DNA of 64,000 bases. Origin: Reticulitermes lucifugus (taxonomy: Eukaryota; Arthropoda; Insecta; Blattodea; Rhinotermitidae). This document shows positions 10,651 to 21,275 of this stretch, one piece after another. Each line of letters begins with the position of its first letter. Position 1 is the stretch's first letter. Where the stretch lies: positions 23,929 to 87,928 of the forward strand of contig JAKCWW010000894.1 in the NCBI GenBank assembly GCA_026260175.1. Direction: 5' to 3'. The position numbers and the translations under genes are program-made. The notes under the pieces are model-generated. The model ran no database searches. It had not been told where the DNA came from and saw nothing but the letters and a program-made list of their open reading frames with translations.

Positions 10651-10829
10651 CGAATCCTCCGGGGATAACCCTAAACACTCAACTCCAAGTGTTAACAAAG
10701 GTTAAGAAAACATTGTTACAGGCTTACCTTCACTTTGCTAAACGTCATCCCTAAGTAGCATCAAGTACGCGTTGCCGGAAGTATTTCATAGAGTCTGCAG
10801 ACATACAGCGTATTGAACAATCAAGTATT

Positions 10830-11028
10830 CTGGGATAATAGGCCTTGTTGATTGGTAAATATTTACTGACATTTCGAAGGATAGTAATGACTCCAGCTTC
10901 AGTGTCACACATTCCAGTAAAATTAGCTACTCTTCTTGGACAGCTTTACCCTGCAGACAAAGGCACTACGATTTTTCGAAAAGTTGGTATTTACCAATCG
11001 ACAAGGCGTTAGATTCCAGAAGATTTTA
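10830..11028. repeat. Foldback of the CTTCTGGGAT/GACGTTTCG family
   Basis: Inverted arms at about 10830-10905 and 10945-11028 (GCCTTGTTGATTGGTAAATA versus the reverse complement of TATTTACCAATCGACAAGGC). Each arm holds a hammerhead-like core. Minus strand: CTGAAGC at 10896-10902 and GAAAT at 10871-10875. Plus strand: CTGCAGA at 10951-10957 and GAAAA from 10978. Both cores carry substitutions at normally fixed positions, so activity is unlikely. Confidence 0.65.
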
Positions 11029-11524
11029 ATCTTCATCACCGCTCTAAGAACCTAAAATCTCGCATATCGTATGCTGTTTAGACAGAGTGTAACGAAATAA
11101 CACCGATAAGCGTCTAGAGATGGTAGAGGGGACCAAAGTAAGGATTTTTAGATGAGGAACTTATGTCCGGAAACGTCTTTATTCGACGCAGTAGAACGTT
11201 AAAATGTGGGAGGAGAGGTAAGTACGACAACCGACGAATGTCTGACGCGACTTTGACGTTCCAATGCTTCGAAGCAAGGTGTTTCTGGACATACGTTCCT
11301 TACCTCCTTGTCCTCTCTACTACTCCGAAAAGTGTTTCTTGTTCTTACGTTCCACCTTGTGTGTGTACTTTCAATTTTAAGCGCAGATTGTAGTAATAAG
11401 CTGCCTTCATCATCCATAGTAATTTAATTTTAAAATGTAGGATTGCTGTAAACATATTAAGAAGAACGTATAATAATTATATGCAATAAATTCGAAAAAT
11501 AAATTTTGGAACAACGTCGTGTTC
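11029..11524. other. No recognisable gene
   Basis: No SINE head or transposase. ORFs near 11163-11417 on both strands overlap each other and resemble nothing known to me. Confidence 0.45.
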
Positions 11525-11665
11525 AAGTATTACACAACACTTTTGTGGAAGGCCTGGAGCAAAACCCGAAAAGCCTCAATCAGAATGGCCGCTAGCTCAA
11601 CTGAGATTCGAACAGCCAACCTCTCGAACACAAGCCAGACGCAGGCAGTAAAGGCAGCTTTGCTT
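11525..11665 (-). mobile_element. SINE-B copy
   Basis: Minus strand: B-box CTGTTCGAATCTCAG, then GAGGCTTTTCGGGTTTTGCTC and CAGGCCTTCCACAAAAGTG. This is the SINE-B order (tRNA head, GAGGTTTTC, ...CTTCCAGG). The 3' part is short. Confidence 0.55.
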
Positions 11666-11829
11666 TGATGCAGCTGCGATTCCACCTTTCACGCCTTTCT
11701 CACTGATTTTATCAAATATAAACCCTTTTAACTTCAAAAAGAAACGGAAAAGCAGTTTTCTTTCTTAAATCTACCCGGTTTCCGAAACAGGATCCCTTTT
11801 GCTGGAAGATTGCCAGGCTTCATCCGTTT

Positions 11830-12025
11830 GTCTTTCTGTTAAGAGCAGGTTTCAAGACGAAAATGTGTGTAAAGCCCTGGCGGATTGATACTGGCAGGGG
11901 AGAACAAAAGTACTCGGAGAAAGACTCCCAGTGCCACTTTGTCCACAATAAATCGAACACAGGCCAAGGGCTCAAACCCAGGCTGCTGCGGTAGGAGGCT
12001 GGCGGTCAACGATCTGAGCCACATA
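11830..12025 (-). mobile_element. SINE-D (separate tRNA-derived family)
   Basis: Minus strand: TGGCTCAGATCGTTGACCG (A-box-like), CTGGGTTTGAGCCC (B-box), then GACAAAGTGGCACTGGGAG, TTGTTCTCCCCTGCCAG, CAATCCGCCAGGG. The body differs from SINE-A and SINE-B. Only one copy is in the window, so its borders are approximate. Confidence 0.55.
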
Positions 12026-12029
12026 AGAC

Positions 12030-13920
12030 TTTTTAAGCTAGAAATAAAACAGTGTGAAAGTACTTTTCTATTCAGTGTTCTCCATTACCATAAGCAGAAT
12101 TACTTTCCCAAACTTCGCCCGCTTGGCCTTCTGGCAACAACAGTATTACGATGAAGATTACTATAGATCATGGTTGGAAGGATACTAACAGAAGAAAACC
12201 GACGTACTCGAAGGAAAACTTGTCACAGTGTCACCTTCTTCACCAAACATCTCTTTATACTTGAATATTATCTAAATAACGTATAAAGAGTCAGTTCATG
12301 CGTCAGAAAGCAATGTGTGCTTCCACTAGAAAGACCAACCGGTTAATGCTGTAGAGGGAAAAATCGCATTTTTTGTGAGATTCACAGAAATAAATAAATA
12401 TGTAAATAAGTAAATACTCGTCGACAAAGTACAGAGTTTTTTTTTTTGTTAAAGAAGATGCTGTGTATAGGTGAGTGCTATAAATGTTAAATAAATGCAC
12501 AACGTACAGTGTGCTGCTTGTAAATGAGAATTCTCAAGTATGACATTAAACGTGTTAAAGGGTGTCCTGTCATTTCCATCCTATGTACCAAGACGCTTGT
12601 TGGATCATTGCCAAATTTCTAGTATTTTTAAAAGTTGATCAATCTCGAGGGCAGAAGATGACATAAAACCAATAATAAATCACAGAAAGGCTATTTTTAA
12701 GCTGTTGAACTATCAGTTATCTGCTGCAGCCTGCTGCAGGCACATTATTGCTATATCGATCCTGGCAGGGGCTTCGCGACGCGTGATATAGAACGCTTGG
12801 GTTCTACGTGTCCGCCTTACACGTGGTCAGCGTCGCCACCCTTTCTTTGTCGGAAGACATCGCTTCACTTGTTTCAGTGTTTCTCAGCCAGTGTGCCGCA
12901 ATGTTGTAAATTTAAACGTGTTGCTACACATGTCATATATTGTACAAAGTATGGCAATATCAGTGAGATAGCATGTTCTAACTTTTTTATCGTCTCTTCA
13001 GTCTGTGCGGCTCTTTGTTTGTTTTTGTGTATGTTTTTGTTTAAATTGGTGCTTGTGTTTGAGTTACTGATGTCATGTAACACCAGTTCTTACCTTGATC
13101 ACGCGACATGCAGGCGTATGTATTACGGTCAACAAAATACTTCTGCTTATTTCCAACTATAATTATAATAGTTCAGACTTAAGTGTAATCCTATCCCACT
13201 ACTTCTTCACAGAGTCCCTGCCACAACTGAGGCATTTGTCATAAAGTGCCACGATTCAATTTCCTCTATCGAAGCCCCTGTCCTCTGTTACCAGTCACAG
13301 TGTCAAACTATCTTCACCTCGCGATTGTGTTTAAATATGTAGCTGCAAATTTTGGTTCAGATGATAATCGCTCGGCGTTGGAATTTCCTGGTATAATCAC
13401 AGTGAATGTTTTAACGTAATAGTATAAGCCTAATACACGGAAAACATGGAAATTGTTAACAGTGTACGTTGTTTAGATACGAACTTATACGCCATGTAAA
13501 TTTATTTTCTGGCCAACTGTCATATTTTACTTACAAGGCTTGATCAATTCCAGTTGTAAATGAATTATGTTCCATATTTCTTTATTCGAGTATTTGATAA
13601 GTATTTTGTTACATTCGAACATCAGTTTATTCCTCTTTCGACAATGTTATCACTATGTAAAATGTTTCTACTGTAAACTGTAATCCATATATCAGTGGTG
13701 TCAAGCACAAATGCTACGAATATGTCCTTTATTTCTTCATTTTATATTGTTGCATGAACTTTACTGCTTAGTACTACACTTCGTTCTTTTAAGCAATAGC
13801 CGTGGTGAAGGGAGAAATGTTTAAAAAATCGTGTGACTCATACCATTGCACTGTGTTGGTTTATCTGCGCAATATGGACACATAGTATCTGTGCTGTAAA
13901 TTATCGATACATGAAAGGCA
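12030..13920. other. No recognisable gene
   Basis: Includes a 121-codon plus-strand ORF (12797-13162) rich in Cys, Phe and Leu that I cannot match to any family. The rest is AT-rich with no repeat I recognise. Confidence 0.4.
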
Positions 13921-13924
13921 TAAA

Positions 13925-14213
13925 AAGGTAAATTTCTCCCTAGAACAGGCCATGAAGGCCCAGAGGGCGAGTATAGGTATAGCTCTACTCTTTCTTTAAC
14001 CNNNNNNNNNNNNNNNNNNNNNNNNNNNNNNNNNNNNNNNNNNNNNNNNNNNNNNNNNNNNNNNNNNNNNNNNNNNNNNNNNNNNNNNNNNNNNNNNNNN
14101 NNNNNNNNNNNNNNNNNNNNNNNNGGTCTGGACGGGTGCGGAAAATCTCGCCCCTACCGGGATTCGATCCCCGGACCGTCCAGCCCGCAGCGAGTGACTA
14201 TCCCGGCCCACAC
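13925..14213 (-). mobile_element. SINE-A copy interrupted by an assembly gap
   Basis: The tail side (13925-14001: AAAAAGGTAAATTTCTCCC, AGAACAGGCCATGAAGGCC, CTACTCTTTCTTTAACC) and the head side (14125-14210: ACCGGGATTCGATCCCC, B-box; GACTATCCCGGCCC) are the two ends of one minus-strand SINE-A of the 4.59 kb subtype. The intervening 123 N replace its middle. By comparison with the 4.59 kb copy about 105 bases should be missing, so the stated gap size is realistic. Confidence 0.85.
14002..14124. other. Assembly gap (123 N)
   Basis: Run of N inside a SINE. A translated frame across it (13996-14244 minus) is meaningless. Confidence 1.
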
Positions 14214-14559
14214 ATGAAAGGCATAGCTCAGTAATACTTACCATACAAAAATAGTTTCAAAAAGTGATGTTATTAATTAAATTAGTACAGCGACATGGAA
14301 TTCCCTTTAACGTTTTTCCCATCGGAAGCTGCGCAACGTCCATGCAAGCCTTCCAGGCCTCGAAGCATCAACTAGTCATTTTTTCAAAGAGATTTACGTA
14401 ACTCTTGTCCTCTTCAAATACCTCACGTAACAATTCAGGGTTTCAATGGCAACCCTTTCGAATTTCACAATAAATTTGTTGTTGTCTTGTCGCTTATCTG
14501 TTAGCAGGTTCCACAGAATTGCGAAAAGCAAATACTGGCTTCATTATGATTGCGCGCGC

Positions 14560-14700
14560 ACGCTTGTGCGTGTGTGTGTCTGTCCCTCTGTCTATCTGTC
14601 TCTCTTTCTGTCTGTCTCTCTTTCTGTTTGTCTGTCTCTCCGTCCGCCCGCATGGAAAACTCGGCTCCCGCTGACCGGATTTTGGTAAAATATTACAATA
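14560..14700 (+). repeat. CTGT-rich microsatellite with flanking palindrome-repeat piece (copy 3)
   Basis: GTGTGTGTCTGTCCCTC, then repeated TCTGTCTG units to about 14640, then CGCCCGCATGGAAAACTCGG and CTCCCGCTGACCGGATTTTG. The last two blocks are shared with copy 1 at 5.8-5.95 kb (reverse orientation). Confidence 0.75.
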
Positions 14701-14859
14701 GGATTTTACAAAACTTTTCAACATTCCAATTTTGAATAAGATTAGACAAAATAACAAATTATTTACATAAATACATTCTTACGTTGTAATGTCTGGTCGT
14801 TATCGGTTTTCATAATTGAGACAAATTGTTTTCTGCGAGGTGTACAAACAGGCCAATGA

Positions 14860-15330
14860 CAAAATTGTAGAAATGTTAGCAAAATAATTGCGAAAAGTGA
14901 CTATTAGCTTCGTCATGTCCTTCTGCTTGGAAAAAGTGACTCCTATCTGGCGGATTTTCTTGAAATTTCGTATTTGAAGTTTTTACTAATATTTGTCGGC
15001 ACTCCCAATTTTGGTTAGAATCGGACAAAAATAACAGGCACTTTGAACGAAGACACGCGAACGTTATTTTTAGCTCAATTGGTCTACATAATTGGTGAGA
15101 CTATGTTCTCTGTGAGGTACGTGCTGAGGCCGAAGTAACAGTATTTTTAAGTTTCTGTGATGCACGACCTGAGATTGAAGAAGGAGTTGAGCGTTGAGTG
15201 AAGAGCATGATCGACTTAGAATGGTGAGATATCGAAGTTTTATAGATATTTATTGTAAACCTCTCCGCTTTTAAATCTCGATGGTAATTATAAATCTCTT
15301 ACTAAATTACGGAGAGATATTAGAGTGTGT
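14860..15330 (+). repeat. Palindrome/GACA dispersed repeat, copy 4 (long)
   Basis: Starts at AGCAAAATAATTGCGAAAAG and runs through TTCGTCATGTCC, GGCGGATTTTCTTGAAATTTC, TTTTGGTTAGAATCGGACAA, GTGAGACTATGTTCTCTGTG, GCTGAGGCCGAAG, GGAGTTGAGCGTTGAG, CCTCTCCGCTTTTAAATC and GTAAATCTC-like TATAAATCTCTTACTAAATT. It aligns block for block with 33640-34115, giving a repeat of about 450 bp. No ORF is present. Confidence 0.75.
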
Positions 15331-15899
15331 TTCTGGACAGTATATATGGGATTCACACCTAAGAACGATAAAAGTGCAAACACTCCAGAACTCATATATT
15401 TTTCAAACATTAAGTAACTTGTTTTATGAAGCGCGACTGCGGGAATTTAAAAAGTTTATAAGAAATTAGTAATCGATACTACATCGTTGTAATAATGGAT
15501 GGTACGGGACACGACTTTGGGAAGTTCAGCTGCGACTATTAAGCATTTACTTTCGTGATAAAAGGTCAAAGACAGTACTGCGCGCGCAGTATCATTATTT
15601 AATAGCCACAATTCTTAATTTATGCTTAAAAACCTACGCACTCATATGTACACAGCTGTCTACCTAGCTACAAACCCAAATACGCACATTACACATATTA
15701 CGTACAAACAAAATGCCACGCGCGTTACATACACGCATACATAAATTCTCGTATATTGTATGCATTAAATATATAGCCAATAATATATTACAAACATCAC
15801 ATACATATATTTACAAAAATCTGCAATTACACAATATTTGGTACTGAACTACGAAATCATGTGTACTTACTAGACTCAGAATATTGTGTGTATCACATG

Positions 15900-15905
<6 letters not shown>
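15331..15905. other. No recognisable gene
   Basis: AT-rich with TACACA-type simple motifs. No gene seen. Confidence 0.5.

Positions 15906-15906
<1 letters not shown>

Positions 15907-15939
<33 letters not shown>
15907..15939. repeat. (AT)n microsatellite
   Basis: Pure TA repeat preceded by an ATGTATATGTATA stretch. Confidence 0.95.
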
Positions 15940-15942
<3 letters not shown>

Positions 15943-16377
15943 ACGCTAACAGAGTACCAGAAACCTAGTAGCTATGAGATGTTGGTATCTGAAGGCATGC
16001 AGTTAGGAAGCAAGACTACAAATTGCTTCATAACTCAAAGTAATATGGCGGTTGTCATCAGATATAAAGCACGAGTTCAATTCCACAATTGTTTACGTGG
16101 AATTATTGTCGTATAAAGCAGTTGGATAGCTTTGTCTTGTACTTGTAGGGTTTCTTCTTCATTGCCAGTTATTATTTCATCAGCGAGGCACATCGTTCTA
16201 TTACCAGCTATGGATTTATCCGGCAGAATCAACCAACCAACCAGCAGATTACTTCGATCTCTAATTGTGTCTTCACTGCTGGAAGCTAAATTAACTGAAA
16301 ACGTTTTTATTCACACACAACTTTAAGTACTTAAATACATATAACAGGAAATTCAAATATAACCGTGAATTCTAGGA

Positions 16378-16610
16378 ACGGATATAGCGTAGTCGGTGAA
16401 TTGACTAGGCTAAAGCCTGGAGGAACGAAGAGTTGGCTTTCAACTACCGGCAGAGGCTAGCGACTTTTCCCCACACCAAGGCTTCCAGACCAGCTCTGGT
16501 TTCCAGCAAATCTGCTAGTACGGGAGGCTTTTTTTCCAGGAATAAGGGGCCGGTGCGTCACTCTGACAGTGACACCCATCAAGCACCAAGATTAAGAATA
16601 AGTGGAGTAA
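16378..16610 (+). mobile_element. SINE-A copy
   Basis: A-box TATAGCGTAGTCGGTG, then GGCTAAAGCCTGGAGGAACG, a weakened B-box (GTTGGCTTTCAACTACC), CAGACCAGCTCTGG, GGGGCCGGTGCGTCAC, AGCACCAAGATTAAGAATAA. A full-length but worn copy with parts in the usual order. Confidence 0.75.
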
Positions 16611-17885
16611 AACTGCCAATATCAGATACAACTTCATGCCATGCACAGGGACAACTTTACTTTATCATAAATTTTGTATTTATACCCACACATCTAACTC
16701 CCGCGAACCTTCTCTCTGCCTGATATTAAGTTTTATCAAAATATACCTGTCACTAACAAGAAATGCCACCACCCGGCTTCGTTATCCTAGTTGTCCATAT
16801 TCTGGTGAACGTGGATCTAATACCACATTTGATTCTATTAATTTATGCGCAGTTTTACAGTTCATAGCTTGCGTGTGGTTTTCTAAACAAGACAGGCGAA
16901 ACCCTTTTTGTAACATGGTTCCTTCTCTTTGTACGTATTTATGTGTTTCTCTAAATAAGAATTTCGTAACAAGCAACATTCAAAATAAAACGCAGCAATA
17001 TATGTTCTTATAAATATATTTGTGTGGGTAAACATACTTTCTGATACAGGGTTGAGAAAGTAAAATAACAAAAATCTAAAACTTGGTAATTTTTTTTTAA
17101 ATATCAAGTAGCGACAGGCGTTAGTGCAATGCCAATTACACAGGTGCCTGCCTAAAATTCAGTCTGTTCGAAAGTTGGCACCACGGCAGAGGTGGCAAAG
17201 CTTTGTCATAACCGTTCAAAGTGTTCGCATCTTCTGTCTCTCTCCTGCAGTTGAAATATTACCGAAAGAGCCTGACAGTTAGGTAACTTCTCTAACACGC
17301 ACGTAGGCCCGGTTGCGTATCGCTTAGGATGTACGCAAATGGCCATCAATCAGACGTGTCTGTGCCGCGCTAAGTGGCTCTATATATCACCCGCGTACAG
17401 TGGCAGTGAAAAAACAACTGTGAGAGAATGGAACAGCGGGTTTAGAAAAGGCTTGGCCATCAGCTTCGGTTTCAATCAAGTTTGCTACACTCAGTCGTGG
17501 ACAGTGTTCAGGGCGTGGCAACAGATGTTTTCGTCATGTAGGACATAACCCAAAATTGTCCCCGGTGGGATTAGAAGAAGAATAAATTGAGAACAACTCT
17601 CCTTATTTTCACCTAAAAACTGACACCATGAAGACTGCTGTCCAGAAACGTTTGAACGCCAAACCTTCTGCGTAATCATGTAACTCATTAGACCATGTTG
17701 CCTCTTTCCTGCCATCTCTTCAGTGGTCTTCCGAAACTATCTTCATGCTAAGCTTTTGCTATACAGTCTATTTGCATTTATAGTTTATTGAATGACACTG
17801 CCAAAAGCTCAGCTTATACAACGTCCAATGGTGGAATAATAATTAAAGAGAAGAAATTTGATAGGATATGGAATAAAAGTTCATG
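16611..17885. other. No recognisable gene
   Basis: ORFs of 125 (16636-17013 plus), 65 and 74 codons overlap one another on both strands, and none shows a known domain. Around 17630-17690 there is a faint match (GAAGACTGCTGTCCAGAAACG) to the CTTCTGGGAT family. Confidence 0.4.
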
Positions 17886-17985
17886 AACTAATTCAGGTAT
17901 TACACCGGCACTTGTATGGAGGGACTCAGTAAATCTACGAAAAATTCAGACAGGTTAGTCGCTGTCTCGGCCACGATACGAAAGA
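17886..17985 (-). mobile_element. SINE-B fragment
   Basis: Minus strand: TCGGCC-type head remnant, TGAATTTTTCGTAG, TGAGTCCCTCCATACAAGTG, CCGGTGTAATACCTG. It aligns with the copy at 37.15-37.28 kb. Confidence 0.45.
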
Positions 17986-18049
17986 GGTGTCCCCCTACAT
18001 CTCTAGGGTTACTGCTAGAACCTCCTTGCACTGTGATCACATTATGGAT

Positions 18050-18255
18050 TTCAGGTAACAGAACGAAAGATAGAAGGGACGGGAAGACGAGGACGAGGAC
18101 GAGGACGTAAGGAGCTACTAGATGACCTTAAGGAAACCAGAAGGTACTGGGAATTGAAAGAGGACGCACTAGCTCGCACTCTCTGGAGAACTCGTTTTGA
18201 AAGAGGCAATGGACCTGTCGTAAGACAGACGACGTAATAATGACGATGATAATGT
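18050..18255 (+). pseudogene. 5'-truncated LINE, last ~55 codons of reverse-transcriptase ORF
   Basis: One frame reads TERKIEGTGRRGRGRGRKEL, LDDLKETRRYWELKEDAL, then ARTLWRTRFERGNGPVVRQT and a stop at 18235-18237. This is the conserved tail of a LINE polyprotein; the minus-strand tail at 44.17-44.78 kb is the same family (RRGRRRKQLL, GDLKEKRRYWKLKEEAL, VLRQTTE). After the stop comes an ATGACGATGATAATG tail. The 5' end is abrupt near 18050, as expected for incomplete reverse transcription. The RGRGRG part looks slipped (repeated GAGGAC). Confidence 0.75.
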
Positions 18256-19790
18256 AGCACATTCATGTAACCATTTACTTTTCATAGATCTGAAGCTTGT
18301 AAGTTCTCCCGGAGCTTAATTAATCTTTACGCCATAAAGAATTACAGGGTTTGCAGGCATTTTCCCATGCGTATTTACCTTGGTATTATGTGGAAAAAAG
18401 TCAGTTGTTAGTTTCAGGTCCCGGCCAGTTTAACCTCGGAAAACAAGGCGTCAGTACTCTTTGCACAGGAATCCGTGTGACCCCCAGAGCCAGTGTGGAA
18501 GACTATATAAATAATGCCTAAATGTTCCCTTCTTAGCTTAGAGAAACAAATTGCGTTTCCATTAAAAGAATTAATCTTCTAATTCTGTTTAGGGTAATAA
18601 TCCCTGTTTATTCGGAGAACCATAAGGAACAACTAATTACATTATATAGAACAAATTTAGAGGTGGTTTCATGTTAAACTATGTGGTACAGATGACTACA
18701 ACTATTCTTTAAGGGGTTAATAAGTAGAACTTATTTTATCTTGGGGTTTCCCTGTGTGTTTTTCCCATCCACAGCAGTTTCATTCTATTGCATCCACATA
18801 CAGTTCATTGGCTAATTTTTTAATATAAGGAATCATGTGGGGGGAAGAATAATTTCCCTCTGATTCATGTTTTCAAAAATATTACTTCAAAGGTTGAAAG
18901 AGAGCCAGAGAAGCTAGGAGAGATATTGTGCCCCCCCCCCCAACACATAAAATCACACAAAGGGATGTAAGATTTATTTGAATTGCAGCTGTTCGGTTTC
19001 ACATTTGAGAATTTTACCTTCTGGTCTTGAATTCAAGAGAAACACGACAGCTCTAGAGAGGCCTTGTACAAATGTCTGCAATCAGAGGTTGTTTATGAAA
19101 GAAGAGGATACTGAAGAAAGCTGCTTTGTTGTGGGTGTACCTCCTATGGGTTGATATTTTTCTTACTTCTCGCGCCTGTTGTAAAAGGCATGTCCATGGA
19201 GTCCCTTCCCATTTATCGAATATACGTTATAAAAATAACTTCATAATAATTATAAAGTTTAAAATTTGTACCACCCTGATAGTACTCCTGTAGAATCGAA
19301 CGCTTAGGTTTGTAGTGTACTATAAGTGAACCCGTCATATACGGGCTGCATCTAAATATTCATGGGCTAACCCACACAGTTTTCATCAAGCGTTTCTTGA
19401 GGCATAATCATGCGTAAAGTCCTGACAATAACTGTTATATAAATATTACTTTCTTCTAAACATAGCTAAAATCCGTCATTTATTTAAGTGAGAAAGTGAA
19501 ACATTTGGCGAAAGAAAAGCATATTCAAATTTGATTTAATAACTGTTTTATTACGTTTTCTTAACGTTCGATCACCTTATAATAATTTCCTTAACATTTT
19601 CGTGATTCGTTCCTCGTGTAAGCGCAACGTAAATTTGACTCTTGCTCAATTGTGAAAAATAATTTGGACGCAATGAAATAAAATATCTTTTTACCTAGCA
19701 ATTTCTGGAATAACAAATAAATAAAGTGATTTTCAATGTTTCATAAGAAGGAATCAAGGAGGGGCAATATCTACTGTACACTTTATATGC
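18256..19790. other. No recognisable gene
   Basis: AT-rich. A C11 run near 18931-18941 is the only marked feature. No ORF worth listing. Confidence 0.5.
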
Positions 19791-19792
19791 CC

Positions 19793-19829
<37 letters not shown>

Positions 19830-19843
19830 TAATAATAATAATA
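19793..19843. repeat. (AAT)n microsatellite
   Basis: About 16 AAT/ATA triplets with a single interruption (ATGATA). Confidence 0.95.
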
Positions 19844-20779
19844 GATACTCCATAATAACATGTCTAAAGAAATCATATTATAATTTTTCAAAACTTTTTA
19901 TCAGACAATTTTTCGTAAAGCTTCAATCGCCTGCCATTCAAAACAATTGTGATATTCAATTAACAAAAATTAAATTAAACATGATGTTGATTCTGAGATT
20001 CACTAAGTTTACACGCCAATGTGTCATGACTTTTCAGTTGATATTTTTCACTGAAAAGCTGAATATGGGAGCATTTTTAATATTCCTTTCAAATTTTTAC
20101 AAAACACTCACTTTAACAAACTGACGTCACTCACTAACCAAGATCTATCGTAAACCTGGTAATCCGTTTACCATGAAAATGAGGTGTTTAACTCCGTCGA
20201 TCAGAGTGCTGTGGTAATCCGGTAACCACAGCAACTAAGAGTAAATTTCACTACACTTACTCACAAACCAAGTGTATTTTATGAGGTACATATGTATGCC
20301 ACTCGTTATAATATTGCCTTTATTATTCTAAATTGTTTGATTTCAGCAAACCAAATATGCCTATGCATATACATTCTGTATAGGTTTGTATTATTACTTC
20401 TTTCTTTCCCCTATTACACTAGCTGCCAATACCTTTCATCAATAGAGTAAAACGTTCTAGAGATGTATTTTCGTTGATCAGGCTTAATAACTAAAATGTG
20501 TTAAAAGAAACTGCGCCAAAATATAATTTCAAAAAACAGTACAAAACGGAGTTACATAAAGAGATCATAAGAAATATTAAAGTTTATCTAAGCATTTAAT
20601 AATTATCATTCATATTTAATTCTGAGTTAATCCATTCCCACTTGTTACAAATATTTCAATGTTTGTTTACAAGTTACGCGAAGGCCAGAAATTTTTCTGA
20701 TGAAATCAGGCTTTCCTTTAATAAAGGTCCTATTCTAGACTCGTTTGACTATGTTGCAGATAAGCCTTAAACGTATGGA
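19844..20779. other. No recognisable gene
   Basis: AT-rich. Near 20208-20230 there is a small imperfect palindrome (CTGTGGTAATCCGGTAACCA...), with a related CTGGTAATCCGTTTACCA about 50 bases before. Confidence 0.45.
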
Positions 20780-21012
20780 AGTTGCAGAAGAGAATGGGGT
20801 TACAGAGCAAGCAGGTATAGCGGTAACGCCTCTGAATGATATTCAGGAAACGACCAATTCAAATCTCGACCGGGATATAGGTATTCCTGGCCCAGACGTT
20901 TTGTGGTTTTCCACAGTTCTTCCAGGAAATTTCTGGGGTACCAACTTCATTGGGTCACGACAGCTTCCTTCCAGTTCCTTTCCAACTTATCTTTCACCAA
21001 AATTCCTGCAGC
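20780..21012 (+). mobile_element. SINE-B copy, directly followed by SINE-A
   Basis: GTATAGCGGTAACGCCTCTG (A-box-like), CAATTCAAATCTCGACC (B-box), TTTGTGGTTTTCCACAG, TTCTTCCAGGAAATTTC, GGGTACCAAC, GACAGCTTCCTTCCAGTTCC. It is the most complete plus-strand SINE-B. It abuts SINE-A at 21022, so one SINE probably inserted at the tail of the other. Confidence 0.7.
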
Positions 21013-21021
21013 CGATTTAAC

Positions 21022-21275
21022 ATAGTCCGTATAGTGACTAGGCTGTGTGCTTGGCGATCCAGGGTTACATTCCGAGCACCGGCAATAAATTTCTCTGCCC
21101 TCCAAAACGTCCAGACCGGTTCTGAAGCCCACACAGCCTCCTATTCAGCGCGCACTGGGGGTTCTTTCCCGGGGGTCAAGCAGCCGAGACGCGAAGCGCA
21201 CCATTCATCTCCACCTACTGCACGTCTGTATAGTGTGCAGGCGGACAAATTTACCTTTAAATTTAACAGTTGCCC
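21022..21275 (+). mobile_element. SINE-A copy
   Basis: CATAGTCCGTATAGTGACTAG (head), GATCCAGGGTTACATTCCGAG (B-box decayed), CACCGGCAATAAATTTCTCTG, AAAACGTCCAGACCGG, CACAGCCTCCTATTC, GGGGTTCTTTCCCGGGGG, CACCATTCATCTCCACCTAC, GTGTGCAGGC, tail TTTACCTTTAAATTTAA. Confidence 0.8.

Noticed and set aside
12797-13162. 121-codon plus-strand ORF
   Set aside because: No recognisable domain, biased towards Cys/Phe/Leu, no supporting splice or promoter context.
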